The notes under the pieces were generated by a model, which searched no databases, was not told where the DNA came from, and worked only from the letters and a program-made list of their open reading frames with translations. The translations under genes and the position numbers were made by a program. 64,000 bases of DNA. Origin: Flavobacterium endoglycinae (GTDB taxonomy: Bacteria; Bacteroidota; Bacteroidia; Flavobacteriales; Flavobacteriaceae). The DNA lies in NCBI RefSeq assembly GCF_017352115.1, contig NZ_CP071448.1, forward strand, positions 3,495,001 through 3,559,000, given 5' to 3'. Shown one piece after another: positions 17,197 through 26,191 of the stretch (positions are counted from its first letter, which is position 1; every line of letters begins with the position of its first letter).

Positions 17197-17652
17197 TTAT
17201 TTACGTAATCCAATCTGTCTTTTCGCTTCTCCAACAACAAAAGCAACCGAATTGGCGATATTAAAACTACGAATAAGCGGTGACATAGGAATCGTTAAAT
17301 GATTCTCGAATCTTGCCATAAATTCTGGACTTAAACCAACACTTTCTTTTCCGAAAACCAGCCAGTCACCATCTTGAAATTCGTTTTCTAAATATGATTT
17401 TTGAGAATGCGAACTCATTAAAAATACTCGCGAATGGTTAGGGATTTTTGCCATCCATTCCTCTACATTTTGATATTCGGTTACATCAAGATGAACCCAG
17501 TAATCCAACCCAGAACGTTTTAGATTTTTATCATTAATTACAAAACCGAAAGGATGAATTAAATGAAGCCTGCTTTCTGTGCCCACGCACAATCTGCCGA
17601 TATTTCCGGTATTATTTGGTATTTCTGGTTCTACAAGAACTACGTTTAGCAT
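17197..17652 (-). CDS. trmL: tRNA (cytidine/uridine(34)-2'-O)-methyltransferase
   Basis: 151 residues, a typical size for the compact SpoU-class TrmL (YibK). Motifs: VLVEPEIPNNTGNIGRLC at the N-terminus, LVFGKESVGLSPEF, and IPMSPLIRSFNIANSVAFVVGEA, which form the trefoil-knot SAM site. It methylates the ribose of the wobble base of tRNA-Leu isoacceptors. It may be transcribed with the pseudouridine synthase gene upstream, 77 bases away. Confidence 0.92.
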   Translation of the reverse strand: MLNVVLVEPEIPNNTGNIGRLCVGTESRLHLIHPFGFVINDKNLKRSGLDYWVHLDVTEYQNVEEWMAKIPNHSRVFLMSSHSQKSYLENEFQDGDWLVFGKESVGLSPEFMARFENHLTIPMSPLIRSFNIANSVAFVVGEAKRQIGLRK

Positions 17653-17729
17653 TTTTTGTTTAGTTATGAATTATGAGTTATGAGTTTTCAATAATTGTCT
17701 AATTATCACATTATCTAATTGCCACATTT

Positions 17730-18302
17730 CTAATTATCTAATTGAAAATCAGAAACCTCTTGAACATCTCCAGCTTTTAGGTTTTGCAAATATACATTTC
17801 CAATTCGAACACGAACCAGACGCAGCGTAGGAAAACCAACTGCAGCAGTCATTTTTCGAACCTGACGAAATTTCCCTTCATTAATGGTGATAGATGCCCA
17901 TGAAGTTGGGCCATGACGCTCGTCCCGGATTTTTTTGGCTCTTGGTCCAAAATCAGGAATTTCGGTAACGATAAAGGCAGAACAAGGTTTGGTTTTGTAT
18001 TTACCTCCGTCAAAACCAATTTCAACACCATTTTGCAATTGTTCAATTGCCTCGGGGGTTATAATGCCATCAACTTGAACATAATATTCTTTGTCGACTT
18101 TTTTGCTTCTAATTTGTTCGCTTATTTTTCCGTCAGTTGTCAATAAAAGTAAACCTTCAGAATCTTCATCGAGTCTTCCAATTGCCATTGTTCCTTCAGG
18201 AAAATCATATAATTCGCCCAAAAGCTTTTTCTTTCTTTTTAGTTCATAAATAAATTGGCTTAAGTAGCCATAAGGTTTAAAAAGAAGGAAGTGTCTGTGC
18301 AT
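17730..18302 (-). CDS. RsuA/RluE-family pseudouridine synthase
   Basis: 190 residues; no S4 domain, as in the RluE type. The catalytic motif is AIGRLDEDSEGLLLLTTDG with its Asp, followed by KEYYVQVDGIITPEAIEQL and the TINEGKFRQVRKMTAAVG region. It modifies a uridine in ribosomal RNA; RluE acts on 23S rRNA U2457 in E. coli, but the target cannot be told from this sequence. The ATG start MHRHFLLFKPYGY is well placed. Confidence 0.88.
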   Translation of the reverse strand: MHRHFLLFKPYGYLSQFIYELKRKKKLLGELYDFPEGTMAIGRLDEDSEGLLLLTTDGKISEQIRSKKVDKEYYVQVDGIITPEAIEQLQNGVEIGFDGGKYKTKPCSAFIVTEIPDFGPRAKKIRDERHGPTSWASITINEGKFRQVRKMTAAVGFPTLRLVRVRIGNVYLQNLKAGDVQEVSDFQLDN

Positions 18303-18351
18303 TTTTAATTTTTTGCAAAGATACTCGCTTTATCACATTAATTAAAGAAAG

Positions 18352-18558
18352 TTAAATTCTTTCTGATTTCATCTTTTTTAGCCATTGGTAAACAAACCAA
18401 ACTGCGGTAACTATAAAGATGATTCCTAAAATTGGATAATAGGCAGAGAAGAAATCGTGAAAATAACTTCCCACAAAGATATAGGCAGAAGCCATGCAAA
18501 GTTTTATCAAGATAAATTCGGCATTTGACCAGCTGGTTTTGATTTTAAAAAAGCCCAT
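18352..18558 (-). CDS. Small two-helix membrane protein, unknown function
   Basis: 68 residues from MGFFKIKTSWSNAEF. An upstream ATG at 18630 would add a very hydrophobic, AT-driven extension and is less likely. Two membrane helices are seen: FILIKLCMASAYIFVGSYF and YYPILGIIFIVTAVWFVYQWL, then a basic tail KKMKSERI. I do not recognise a named family. It is divergent from the charged protein that follows. Confidence 0.6.
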   Translation of the reverse strand: MGFFKIKTSWSNAEFILIKLCMASAYIFVGSYFHDFFSAYYPILGIIFIVTAVWFVYQWLKKMKSERI

Positions 18559-18698
18559 AATTATGTATTTTAAGATTAGAAATATAAATATTAAAAATAA
18601 GAAAATCCTGTAATTATAAACTAAAAGCAATGTTAAACCATTTAGATTTAAAATTTAGAATTCGTAATATTATAATAGAAACTCAAAATAATACAGTT

Positions 18699-19073
18699 AT
18701 GGGAACGAATAATTTAGGCTCCAAGAAAATAAATGGAGTACAAAAAGATATAGACGAAACAAAAGGGAAAAATATTTCACACGATGGTAAAGCCGATGAT
18801 GCCAACCTTAAAAAAGAAGTTGTAACAGACAAAGAAGGGAATAAAAAAGTGGTAGATCGTGCTCGAAATGAAAATGAAGATATTAAGAAAGCGCCTCATC
18901 AAATAAATCCTGATAATCCGAATGCCAATCGCGGAGTCGAAACGGAAGAAGAAGCCGAAAAAACGGTAGAGAACAAAGACCGTAATTCTGATATTGCTTC
19001 CAATAGATATCCAAATTCTCATCCCGACAATCATGAAGATAGAGGAAACATGAAATTAGATGAAGATAATTAA
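18699..19073 (+). CDS. Highly charged, probably disordered small protein
   Basis: 124 residues from MGTNNLGSKKINGVQ. An in-frame ATG at 18630 would add 23 residues of AT-rich character; I prefer the internal start. The protein is dominated by Asp, Glu, Lys and Asn (KEVVTDKEGNKKVVDRARNENEDIKKA, ETEEEAEKTVENKDRNSD) with no hydrophobic core, so it is probably unfolded in isolation. Such hydrophilic proteins in Flavobacteria are sometimes linked to desiccation or osmotic stress, but there is no direct evidence here. Confidence 0.6.
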   Translation: MGTNNLGSKKINGVQKDIDETKGKNISHDGKADDANLKKEVVTDKEGNKKVVDRARNENEDIKKAPHQINPDNPNANRGVETEEEAEKTVENKDRNSDIASNRYPNSHPDNHEDRGNMKLDEDN

Positions 19074-19229
19074 CAGATATTACAATTTTTTTTGGACATA
19101 AAAGCGATCTTAACATCAAATAACATATGATTAGCACAATCCGTTAATGTTATGATAAACTCCCGTTTTTAGGGTATTCCGCCGTTTTATCTTCGTAAAT
19201 TTAGAGAACAAATTTAAATACCTAATAAA

Positions 19230-19982
19230 ATGGCACTTTTAGAAAATAAAGTAGCTTTTGTATCTGGCGGCGGTTCAGGAATTGGACGTGCCGTTGCAGA
19301 AGCCTACGCTCGAGAAGGAGCAAAAGTCGTAGTTTCGGATATTAATGTGGAACACGGTGAAGAAACCGTAAAAATTATAAAAGATAGTGGCGGAGAAGCT
19401 TTTTTTGTAAAAGGAGATTCGTCGAGTGCAAGTGACAATAAACATATGGTTGAGGTTACCGTTTCAAAATACGGCCGACTTGATATTGCGTGTAATAATG
19501 CAGGTATGGGAGGTCCGGCGAAACCAACTGGAGAATATGAGCCAGAAGCTTGGGATCGTGTAATTGCATTAAACTTAAGTGGTGTTTTTTATGCCTGCCG
19601 CTATCAATTAGAACAAATGGAGAAAAACGGAGGAGGAAGCATTGTAAATATTGCCTCTATTCATGGTCAGGTTGCAGCTCCGCTTAGTCCTGCTTATACG
19701 GCTTCTAAGCATGGTGTTGTAGGATTAACCAAAAATATTGCGGCGGAATATGCTCAGAAAAAAATCCGTTGTAATGCAGTGGGTCCAGGTTATATTGAAA
19801 CCGCTTTATTAAAAGATAATCTTAATAGTGATGCCATGAATGCCGTGGCAGCAAAAGCACCAATGAATCGTTTAGGAACTTCTGAAGAAATTGCCGAATT
19901 GGTTACTTTTTTAAGTTCTGACAAATCTTCCTTTACAACCGGAAGTTATATCATAGCCGATGGCGGATATACAGCAGTGTAA
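19230..19982 (+). CDS. Short-chain dehydrogenase/reductase (classical SDR)
   Basis: 250 residues. NAD(P)-binding SGGGSGIGRA (12-21), NNAG (89-92), catalytic Ser143, Tyr156 and Lys160 (YTASKHG) and the PGYIETALL segment give a complete classical SDR. Asp37 after the second strand (VVVSDINVE) suggests NAD(H) rather than NADP(H). It resembles the glucose-dehydrogenase/cyclopentanol-dehydrogenase branch; the substrate is unknown. It is monocistronic, with a terminator after it. Confidence 0.9.
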   Translation: MALLENKVAFVSGGGSGIGRAVAEAYAREGAKVVVSDINVEHGEETVKIIKDSGGEAFFVKGDSSSASDNKHMVEVTVSKYGRLDIACNNAGMGGPAKPTGEYEPEAWDRVIALNLSGVFYACRYQLEQMEKNGGGSIVNIASIHGQVAAPLSPAYTASKHGVVGLTKNIAAEYAQKKIRCNAVGPGYIETALLKDNLNSDAMNAVAAKAPMNRLGTSEEIAELVTFLSSDKSSFTTGSYIIADGGYTAV

Positions 19983-20005
19983 AGAAAAAATAGTATCAAA
20001 TATGT

Positions 20006-20038
20006 CGAAAGCCGTCTGATTTTTCAGATGGCTTTTTT
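20006..20038 (+). terminator. Terminator of the SDR gene
   Basis: A 12-bp stem with one G-T pair (20008-20019 with 20024-20035, loop TTTT) followed by T residues. The rest of the 311-base space up to the next gene is AT-rich with no other clear structure; a possible -7 box TAACTTTA lies at 20244-20251. Confidence 0.8.
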
Positions 20039-20293
20039 GTTTTTAAAGGTGATCTATTATTTGCAATAGTGTTTTTTCCTGTTAATTTAAAATGCTGTTT
20101 GTTTTTTTGAAAGAAAATATAAATGCATTCTCAGACAGCATAATTTCTATCATTTATCGCAATTGGAAAAGTGGTGGATTTATTTTTCTGACACTTTTTT
20201 ATAAAATACCTTACAATTAATTTATGTTTTTACAATATTCTCTTAACTTTAAACGAGATAAATTTGAATTCTAAAAACTCTATTCTACAACGT

Positions 20294-23200
20294 ATGAAAA
20301 ACAATTACTCTTTTCGTCATTTAATGACTTTTTTAGTTTTTTTTTATTGCTTCTCTTTACATTTAAGTGCGCAGACCATGCCCGCTGCTCAAAATCTGCC
20401 TTATGCGCAGAATTTTGACGGATTAGCAGCAAGCTCTACAACTTATCCAGCAGGTTTTCAGGGTTGGACAGCTGCCACCGCTCCAAGCGCTTCTTTTAAT
20501 ACCAATGGAATTTTAGTAGCCGACAGAGCTTTGGTTGCCAATAGTGGTGCAAGTACAAATAGTGGAAATTTCCATAATTATAATGGGAAAATTGGTTTTC
20601 TAAACACAGGTTCACTAGACTTAACAATTGCTCTTGCTGTTAATACAACAGGACAATCTGCTATACAAGTTCAGTACGATGCAATGACTATTCGTAATCC
20701 TTATGACGGGACAAATAATACTCGTATAAACGAAATGGTTTTACAGTATAGAGTAGGCACTGCTGCGGCATTTACAACTTTAACAGAAACTGTTTATTCT
20801 AATAATACTACATTACAAACGGGTTCAGGAGTTACTACGCCGCAAAATCCTCAAACTATATCAATTACACTTCCAGCAGAATGTGAAAATCAGCCTGTAG
20901 TGCAGCTTCGATGGATTTCAAGACAAGTTTCTGGAGCAGGATCTCGTCCTTCATTTGCCATAGATAATATTACAATAGGAAGCGATGTTGATGCGCCAGT
21001 AAATGTTGCAGGTTATCCAAAAGCCGATAATATTTTATCTGAAAGCTTTGACTTTATTAATAAAATCAACGAAATCGGAAAAACGTATTTTGTATTACTT
21101 CTGGGAGGAAGCGCAGCTCCATCTGCAGCTCAGGTAAAAGCGGGGCAAGATGCAACTGGAACAGCAGCGTTGCAATCAGGATTTTTAGATATTACAGATG
21201 CTTCTCAAGAATATATAAAAAACTTTGCTGGACTAGCCTTAAACACCACTTACTCTGTTTTTTCTGTTTCAGAAGATGCTCATGGCAATGTACAGTCGGC
21301 TGTAGTTAAAGTTGATGCGACTACTTCAAGTGTTGCTATTCCTTCTATCACGACAACTGAAACTTCTTTAGATTTAGGTTTTTCTGAAGTAAATTACGAT
21401 TCAGAAACTTTAAGTTATCAAATTCAGGCCGCTAACCTTACCAATGATGTTATAGTGACAGCTCCTGCTAATTTCTCAATCTCAAAAGATAATACCACCT
21501 TTTCTTCATCATTAACTTTCGCTGTGGCTGATTTTGCTTTAAATGCTTCTCAAACCGTTTACGTGAAATTTATTCCAGATGCACTAACCAGTTTTTCAGG
21601 GTCAATTACAAATGAATCTACTGGAGCTGCAACAAAAACAATTGCTTTAACAGGAACAGGAATTAATCCGTATGTTCAAAACTTCAACGATGCAAATGTT
21701 TTAACAAACAGTGGATGGACGCAATATAATGCAGCTGGAACTGTAAACAAATGGACTTATACAACTACAGCAAGAAACGTAAACAGCGCTCCAGGTGCAG
21801 TTTTAATGAATGGATATTCTGACAATGGACCAAGTAAAGATTGGTTGATCTCACCAAAATTACGTTTGGATAATTTTGGAGCATTTCCATTGTTATCTTT
21901 TTATTCACGTAAATTTTATGCAGGACCATCTTTAAAATTAGTGGTTTCTACAGATTACGATGGGAAAAGCAATCCGGAAACAGCAACATGGGTAGAATTA
22001 AACGGTAATTTTCCAACGGTAACCGGAACTTACACACCGTCACAATATATAGATTTAAGCGGTTATAAAACCAGTCATACCTATGTGGCTTGGGTTTACG
22101 AAACAACAGCTGGTGGGACAAACAATGCATCTGAATGGTCATTTGATGATTATGCGATTACAAATGAAATAGGTTATGTAGATGCTAATCCCGTTTTGGA
22201 TTTTGGAGACGTAAGTCCAAATGCACTTTCTGCTAGCCAATCTTTTATTTTTAAAGCAGAAGGTTATGGAGATATTACGATTTCTGCTCCAGCAGGATAT
22301 CAATTATCATTAGATAATACGACTTTCCAATCAAGTGTAGTAGTTGATGCTACAGATGCTGCTAATAATAAAGTGGTTTATGTAAGATTTGCTCCAACAA
22401 CTAAAGAATTGTCTATTACAGGAAAATTGACGGTTACAGGAACTTCATTAAACAAACAAATTGGTTCTCTAACTGGATCATCTTTACCAAAAGCAGATAC
22501 TTTTGATGTAGTAACCTATAACCTAGAATTCTTCGGAACAGATGTAAAAGGAACAGACGGAGTAGAATTTGGCCCTGTAGATGATGCATTACAAATTGAA
22601 AACGTTGCTAAAGTAATGAATAAACTAAATGCAGACGTTTACGTGGTTCAAGAAGTTTCGGATGATCCTTCAATTGATATTTTAATTCAGAAAATCAATG
22701 TAAACGGAAAAACATTCGACAAAACAATATCAACTTCTTGGTCGTATTCATTTCAAGCACCAGATCCTAATTTTCCTCCTCAAAAATTAGTCGTGCTTTA
22801 CAACACTCAAACCACTACGGTAAAAAATACACGCGTAATGTTCAAAGAATTTTACGATGAATTACGTGCCGGAACCAAAACATTGGCGAATTATCCTGGC
22901 GGTAACAGCAGTAGTTTTTTCTCTTCAGGACGTCTTCCATACATGGTAACAATCGAAACAAATATTGCAGGAGTTAAAAAAGAAATCAAATTGATAGACC
23001 TTCATGCTCGTGCTAACAGTGGTTCAGATCTTTCTCGTTACAACATGCGTAAATACGATACACAAGTGTTGAAAGATAGTTTAGATGCAAATTATCCAAA
23101 CGCTAATCTAATTATTTTAGGAGATTATAATGACGATGTAAAAGCTTCTGTAATTGCAGGGCAACCTTCATCTTATGAAAGTTTTGTAACCGATACAAAC

Positions 23201-23710
23201 AACTACAGCGCGCTTACTTTAGGAATCAGCCAAGCTGGTGCTTACAGTTTTTTAAGTTCAGGCGGATTCTTAGATCATATCATGATTTCTAATGAACTTA
23301 ACGACGAATATATTGCCAATTCGATTGCAGTGTATGATCCGCGAAATGATATTGCTAGTTATACAACAACGACTTCAGACCACGGACCAGTTATTGCGCG
23401 TTTCGAATTAAAAGAAGATGTTTTATCAACACCAGATTTTGGGGTTAATAACGGATTCTACGTGGCATCTTTCCCAAATCCAGCGTATGATGTTATAAAT
23501 GTTGCGGTGAAAACCAATGACAATAAAAATCTTAAATTGAGACTTTACGATATCAACGGACGTTTGTTAGGAAACCCAATCGAGATTAAAAGCAGTCAGG
23601 AACTTTCAAATACGGTGCTTTCTGTACGCGACTTATATCCGGGACTTTACGTTTATACGTTATCTGAAAACAATAAAGTGGTTTACAAAAACAAAGTGCT
23701 TAAAAAATAA
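20294..23710 (+). CDS. Large T9SS-secreted endonuclease/exonuclease/phosphatase-like protein
   Basis: 1138 residues from MKNNYSFRHLMTFLVFFYC, a signal peptide ending LSAQ; a TTG ten codons upstream is a weaker alternative. Order of parts: N-terminal lamin-tail/choice-of-anchor-like beta region (about 30-230), two beta-sandwich repeats (about 350-450 and 630-730, both with a TFxSSxxxxVxxF-like pattern), a jelly-roll between them (DWLISPKLRLDNF), then an EEP nuclease domain from about 745: VVTYNLEFFGTDV, VVQEVSDD, LIDLHARAN, LIILGDYNDD and TTSDHGPVIARF. The C-terminal 85 residues (FPNPAYDVINV to YKNKVLKK) are a type A T9SS sorting domain. It is therefore exported across the outer membrane. The substrate may be nucleic acid or a phosphoester. 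Confidence 0.9.
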   Translation: MKNNYSFRHLMTFLVFFYCFSLHLSAQTMPAAQNLPYAQNFDGLAASSTTYPAGFQGWTAATAPSASFNTNGILVADRALVANSGASTNSGNFHNYNGKIGFLNTGSLDLTIALAVNTTGQSAIQVQYDAMTIRNPYDGTNNTRINEMVLQYRVGTAAAFTTLTETVYSNNTTLQTGSGVTTPQNPQTISITLPAECENQPVVQLRWISRQVSGAGSRPSFAIDNITIGSDVDAPVNVAGYPKADNILSESFDFINKINEIGKTYFVLLLGGSAAPSAAQVKAGQDATGTAALQSGFLDITDASQEYIKNFAGLALNTTYSVFSVSEDAHGNVQSAVVKVDATTSSVAIPSITTTETSLDLGFSEVNYDSETLSYQIQAANLTNDVIVTAPANFSISKDNTTFSSSLTFAVADFALNASQTVYVKFIPDALTSFSGSITNESTGAATKTIALTGTGINPYVQNFNDANVLTNSGWTQYNAAGTVNKWTYTTTARNVNSAPGAVLMNGYSDNGPSKDWLISPKLRLDNFGAFPLLSFYSRKFYAGPSLKLVVSTDYDGKSNPETATWVELNGNFPTVTGTYTPSQYIDLSGYKTSHTYVAWVYETTAGGTNNASEWSFDDYAITNEIGYVDANPVLDFGDVSPNALSASQSFIFKAEGYGDITISAPAGYQLSLDNTTFQSSVVVDATDAANNKVVYVRFAPTTKELSITGKLTVTGTSLNKQIGSLTGSSLPKADTFDVVTYNLEFFGTDVKGTDGVEFGPVDDALQIENVAKVMNKLNADVYVVQEVSDDPSIDILIQKINVNGKTFDKTISTSWSYSFQAPDPNFPPQKLVVLYNTQTTTVKNTRVMFKEFYDELRAGTKTLANYPGGNSSSFFSSGRLPYMVTIETNIAGVKKEIKLIDLHARANSGSDLSRYNMRKYDTQVLKDSLDANYPNANLIILGDYNDDVKASVIAGQPSSYESFVTDTNNYSALTLGISQAGAYSFLSSGGFLDHIMISNELNDEYIANSIAVYDPRNDIASYTTTTSDHGPVIARFELKEDVLSTPDFGVNNGFYVASFPNPAYDVINVAVKTNDNKNLKLRLYDINGRLLGNPIEIKSSQELSNTVLSVRDLYPGLYVYTLSENNKVVYKNKVLKK

Positions 23711-23728
23711 TCTTAACAATTTAAATAC

Positions 23729-23766
23729 ATAAAAAAGGCAGTTTAAATTTGAACTGCCTTTTTTGT
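23729..23766. terminator. Bidirectional terminator
   Basis: A 13-bp stem (23731-23744 with 23752-23764) with A/T tracts on both sides, between the T9SS nuclease gene and the convergent MepB gene. Confidence 0.8.
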
Positions 23767-23769
23767 TTT

Positions 23770-24279
23770 TTATGCGAATATTTTTTTCAATTCTTTTAAA
23801 TCAATATTGCTTTGATCTGTAAAGAGAAAGAAATAATCTAATTGCCATTTCTGAGTTTTTTGTGCTTGTTTGCTTGTGGTTTCATCCCAAGGCGGATACA
23901 CTCTTGTCGCTCTGATTCCTTCTTTATTTTGAGTAGAAAAAATGCCTTTTTCTAATAATGCTTTCTTCGGAAAAATAAATTGTCCCCAATTTTGATCTTT
24001 TCGAACATTGACAATCACAAAATCAATATCATCAGAATGATCAAAAGGTTCAATACTTCCTTTTTGATTGCGTTTCCATAGAGTAACGAATTGTCCCGTT
24101 TTGGTTGGAGTGATTTTCGCTTCTCTGTAACAAATATTTTTATGGTTTAACACAAAACGATATGCACTATATTCTTCGCTTTCAGTTTCTTTTTGCAACG
24201 AAGCTGGCTGTAATTCGGCTTTATCAAAAACAATTTCTCTGCTTAATAATAAATCAGATGAAGCAATAGCAAAATTCAT
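23770..24279 (-). CDS. MepB family protein
   Basis: 169 residues. The sequence YRFVLNHKNICYREAKITPTKTGQFVTLWKR, then DDIDFVIVNVRK, GQFIFPKKALLEKGIFS and RVYPPW, follows the MepB family, first named from the Staphylococcus mepRAB locus, whose own function is unclear. It has no signal peptide or membrane segment, so it is cytoplasmic. It lies alone between the T9SS nuclease gene and the sigma-coupled barrel gene. Confidence 0.8.
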   Translation of the reverse strand: MNFAIASSDLLLSREIVFDKAELQPASLQKETESEEYSAYRFVLNHKNICYREAKITPTKTGQFVTLWKRNQKGSIEPFDHSDDIDFVIVNVRKDQNWGQFIFPKKALLEKGIFSTQNKEGIRATRVYPPWDETTSKQAQKTQKWQLDYFFLFTDQSNIDLKELKKIFA

Positions 24280-24325
24280 AAAAAATCAATTCTAAAATTT
24301 TTCTGAAAATTACTACAAATTAACT

Positions 24326-26191
24326 TTAGAAAGAAACATTTAGACCAAAATTAAATCCCCATTGAAACTGGTTGAAAGACTGGCTGTTTAATGGATTTAT
24401 GTAATAATTCATTGCAGGTTCTACAAAAACATTTGTTTTTTTGTACACGCGATATTGCAAAGTACTGCTTAATGTAGAACCGTAAACATAATCTTTTGCA
24501 CTTATATTTTCTCCAATAGAATGTCCGTCTAAAGCCACATTATTCGAAATAAGTTTACCAACAAAACCTCCTGTATTAATATTGATAGTCGCTTTATTTC
24601 TGTTGAAAACAGAATACGAAACCTCTAATGGCATTTCGATATAACGAAGACTTTGATCCAGATTACCACTTTGTACATCATCATTTTTAAATGCCTCTTT
24701 GGTAGTATTTGAAATAAGTAAATATTCTGAACTGCTTACAATTTGCTTAGGTTGTGCAGGCGAATCATAAACATTGCTTGGTGCAATTAGAGCAAAGTTT
24801 CGAGCGCTTAAATACGATACATTAGCCACGCTTTGACCTAATTCATTGACTTTTAAACCAGAACCTACAGCCCACTTTTTGCTGATCTTATAAGTAGTCT
24901 TAACTCCGTAGGTATTAGATTGCTTAGAATCGTTTGAACTGCCCAGCGTTTTTTCATTTTTATAATTTTCAGAATTGTTAATTCCGGCAAAAACCGCAAC
25001 AGCCCATTTATCTGTTTTAGCGGCTAATTTTTCTTCAATATTCTTTTTGTCTTCCGGCGTTAAAATTCCTTTTTCAAGATTATGAAGTTCTGCAAGCTGA
25101 ATAGAATCTTTGTGGCTTAATACATCTTGCTTTTTATTTATTGAATTTACATTCGGAAAAGAAGAAGTACTTTTTGAGTTTTCTTTTTGAACTACACTAG
25201 CCATTTCTCTGCTTTCAATGGCATTTTGAGCAGTTTGCTTTTCGATACTTGATTTTGCTGCATTTTGATTTCCGGTTAAAGGAATAAACGCAAGTGCATC
25301 ATTATTTTTTGGGTTTGAAGCTTTTTCAAAAACAGAATTTGAAAATTGGTTTTTAGAAGCCTCATTGAATGTTTTCTTTTTTCCAGAAGAAAATGTTTTT
25401 TCGGCAAGTACCTTATCTGCATTTCTTTTTTCAAGATCGGCTGATTGAGTTTTTGAATCAAAATTAAAGCTGTCAGATCGATTTGGGACAAAAGATTTAG
25501 CAGCAACCTGCTTAGATTTAGCAGTTTTAGAATCGTTGTATTGATTTTTAGAAGTCTGGTCGAAAGCATTTCTTTTAGCCGAAGAAAATGATTTTTCTGC
25601 AACGGTTTGATTAGAAACGCCTTTTTTAGAATTCAAAATCTCATTTTTTGAAACCGCATCAGGTTTATTTTCTTGAGCTGAAACAATTGCCTTTTCAGCC
25701 GAAATTGAGTTGTTGAAATGGTTTTGTTGTTTTTTTGAATCGAAAGTATTTTTAAGTTTAGAACCAGTTTGAGCATTAACTGATTCCTGTGTTTGGTTTA
25801 CTTGGTTTTGGTTTGATTGATTACTAGTTTTTTCTGATGATGAAACCTGGCTGTCATTCATAAGCTGTTTTTCCAGTTCTGCCTCTTTAGTTTGAGCATC
25901 AGATGCAGCTGGAATAGATCTTTCATGATCTTTTTGATCAAGAACAATAGTATTTTGGTCTAAAACATTCGGAACAGTTGTTTTAGTTTCAGAGTTAGAA
26001 GTAAAATGCAGAACAGAAGGAAGTAATAAGCCCAATAACAAGCATGCTGCCGCCGACCACCAAAGAACTGCTCTTCTTTTCTTTTTTGGTTTGTCTAATT
26101 TTTCTTCAATTTGGCTCCATAATTCTGGAGGAGGAACACTTGAGAAGTCTTCCATTGATGAAAAAATATCTTCTATTTTTTCCTTCTTCAT
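24326..26191 (-). CDS. Membrane-anchored protein with repetitive linker and C-terminal outer-membrane beta-barrel-like domain
   Basis: 621 residues. Residues 1-40 (FSSVPPPELWSQIEEKLDK) are the short cytoplasmic helix pair seen in Bacteroidota anti-sigma proteins; a membrane helix follows at about 42-64 (AVLWWSAAACLLLGLLLPS). Residues 75-390 are a Lys/Ser/Asn/Gln-rich linker with repeated units such as KSFSSAKRNAFDQTSKNQYN and KTFSSGKKKTFNEASKNQFS. The last 220 residues (WAVAVFAGINNSENY to GFNFGLNVSF, terminal Phe) look like an eight-stranded outer-membrane barrel. Its ATG overlaps the sigma factor stop. I infer a cognate anti-sigma factor that may span the periplasm. Confidence 0.75.
   Translation of the reverse strand: MKKEKIEDIFSSMEDFSSVPPPELWSQIEEKLDKPKKKRRAVLWWSAAACLLLGLLLPSVLHFTSNSETKTTVPNVLDQNTIVLDQKDHERSIPAASDAQTKEAELEKQLMNDSQVSSSEKTSNQSNQNQVNQTQESVNAQTGSKLKNTFDSKKQQNHFNNSISAEKAIVSAQENKPDAVSKNEILNSKKGVSNQTVAEKSFSSAKRNAFDQTSKNQYNDSKTAKSKQVAAKSFVPNRSDSFNFDSKTQSADLEKRNADKVLAEKTFSSGKKKTFNEASKNQFSNSVFEKASNPKNNDALAFIPLTGNQNAAKSSIEKQTAQNAIESREMASVVQKENSKSTSSFPNVNSINKKQDVLSHKDSIQLAELHNLEKGILTPEDKKNIEEKLAAKTDKWAVAVFAGINNSENYKNEKTLGSSNDSKQSNTYGVKTTYKISKKWAVGSGLKVNELGQSVANVSYLSARNFALIAPSNVYDSPAQPKQIVSSSEYLLISNTTKEAFKNDDVQSGNLDQSLRYIEMPLEVSYSVFNRNKATININTGGFVGKLISNNVALDGHSIGENISAKDYVYGSTLSSTLQYRVYKKTNVFVEPAMNYYINPLNSQSFNQFQWGFNFGLNVSF

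Noticed and set aside
25276..25602. 108-codon open frame inside the sigma-coupled barrel gene
   Set aside because: Shadow frame created by the Lys/Ser/Asn-rich repetitive linker; composition is Leu-rich and without start context.
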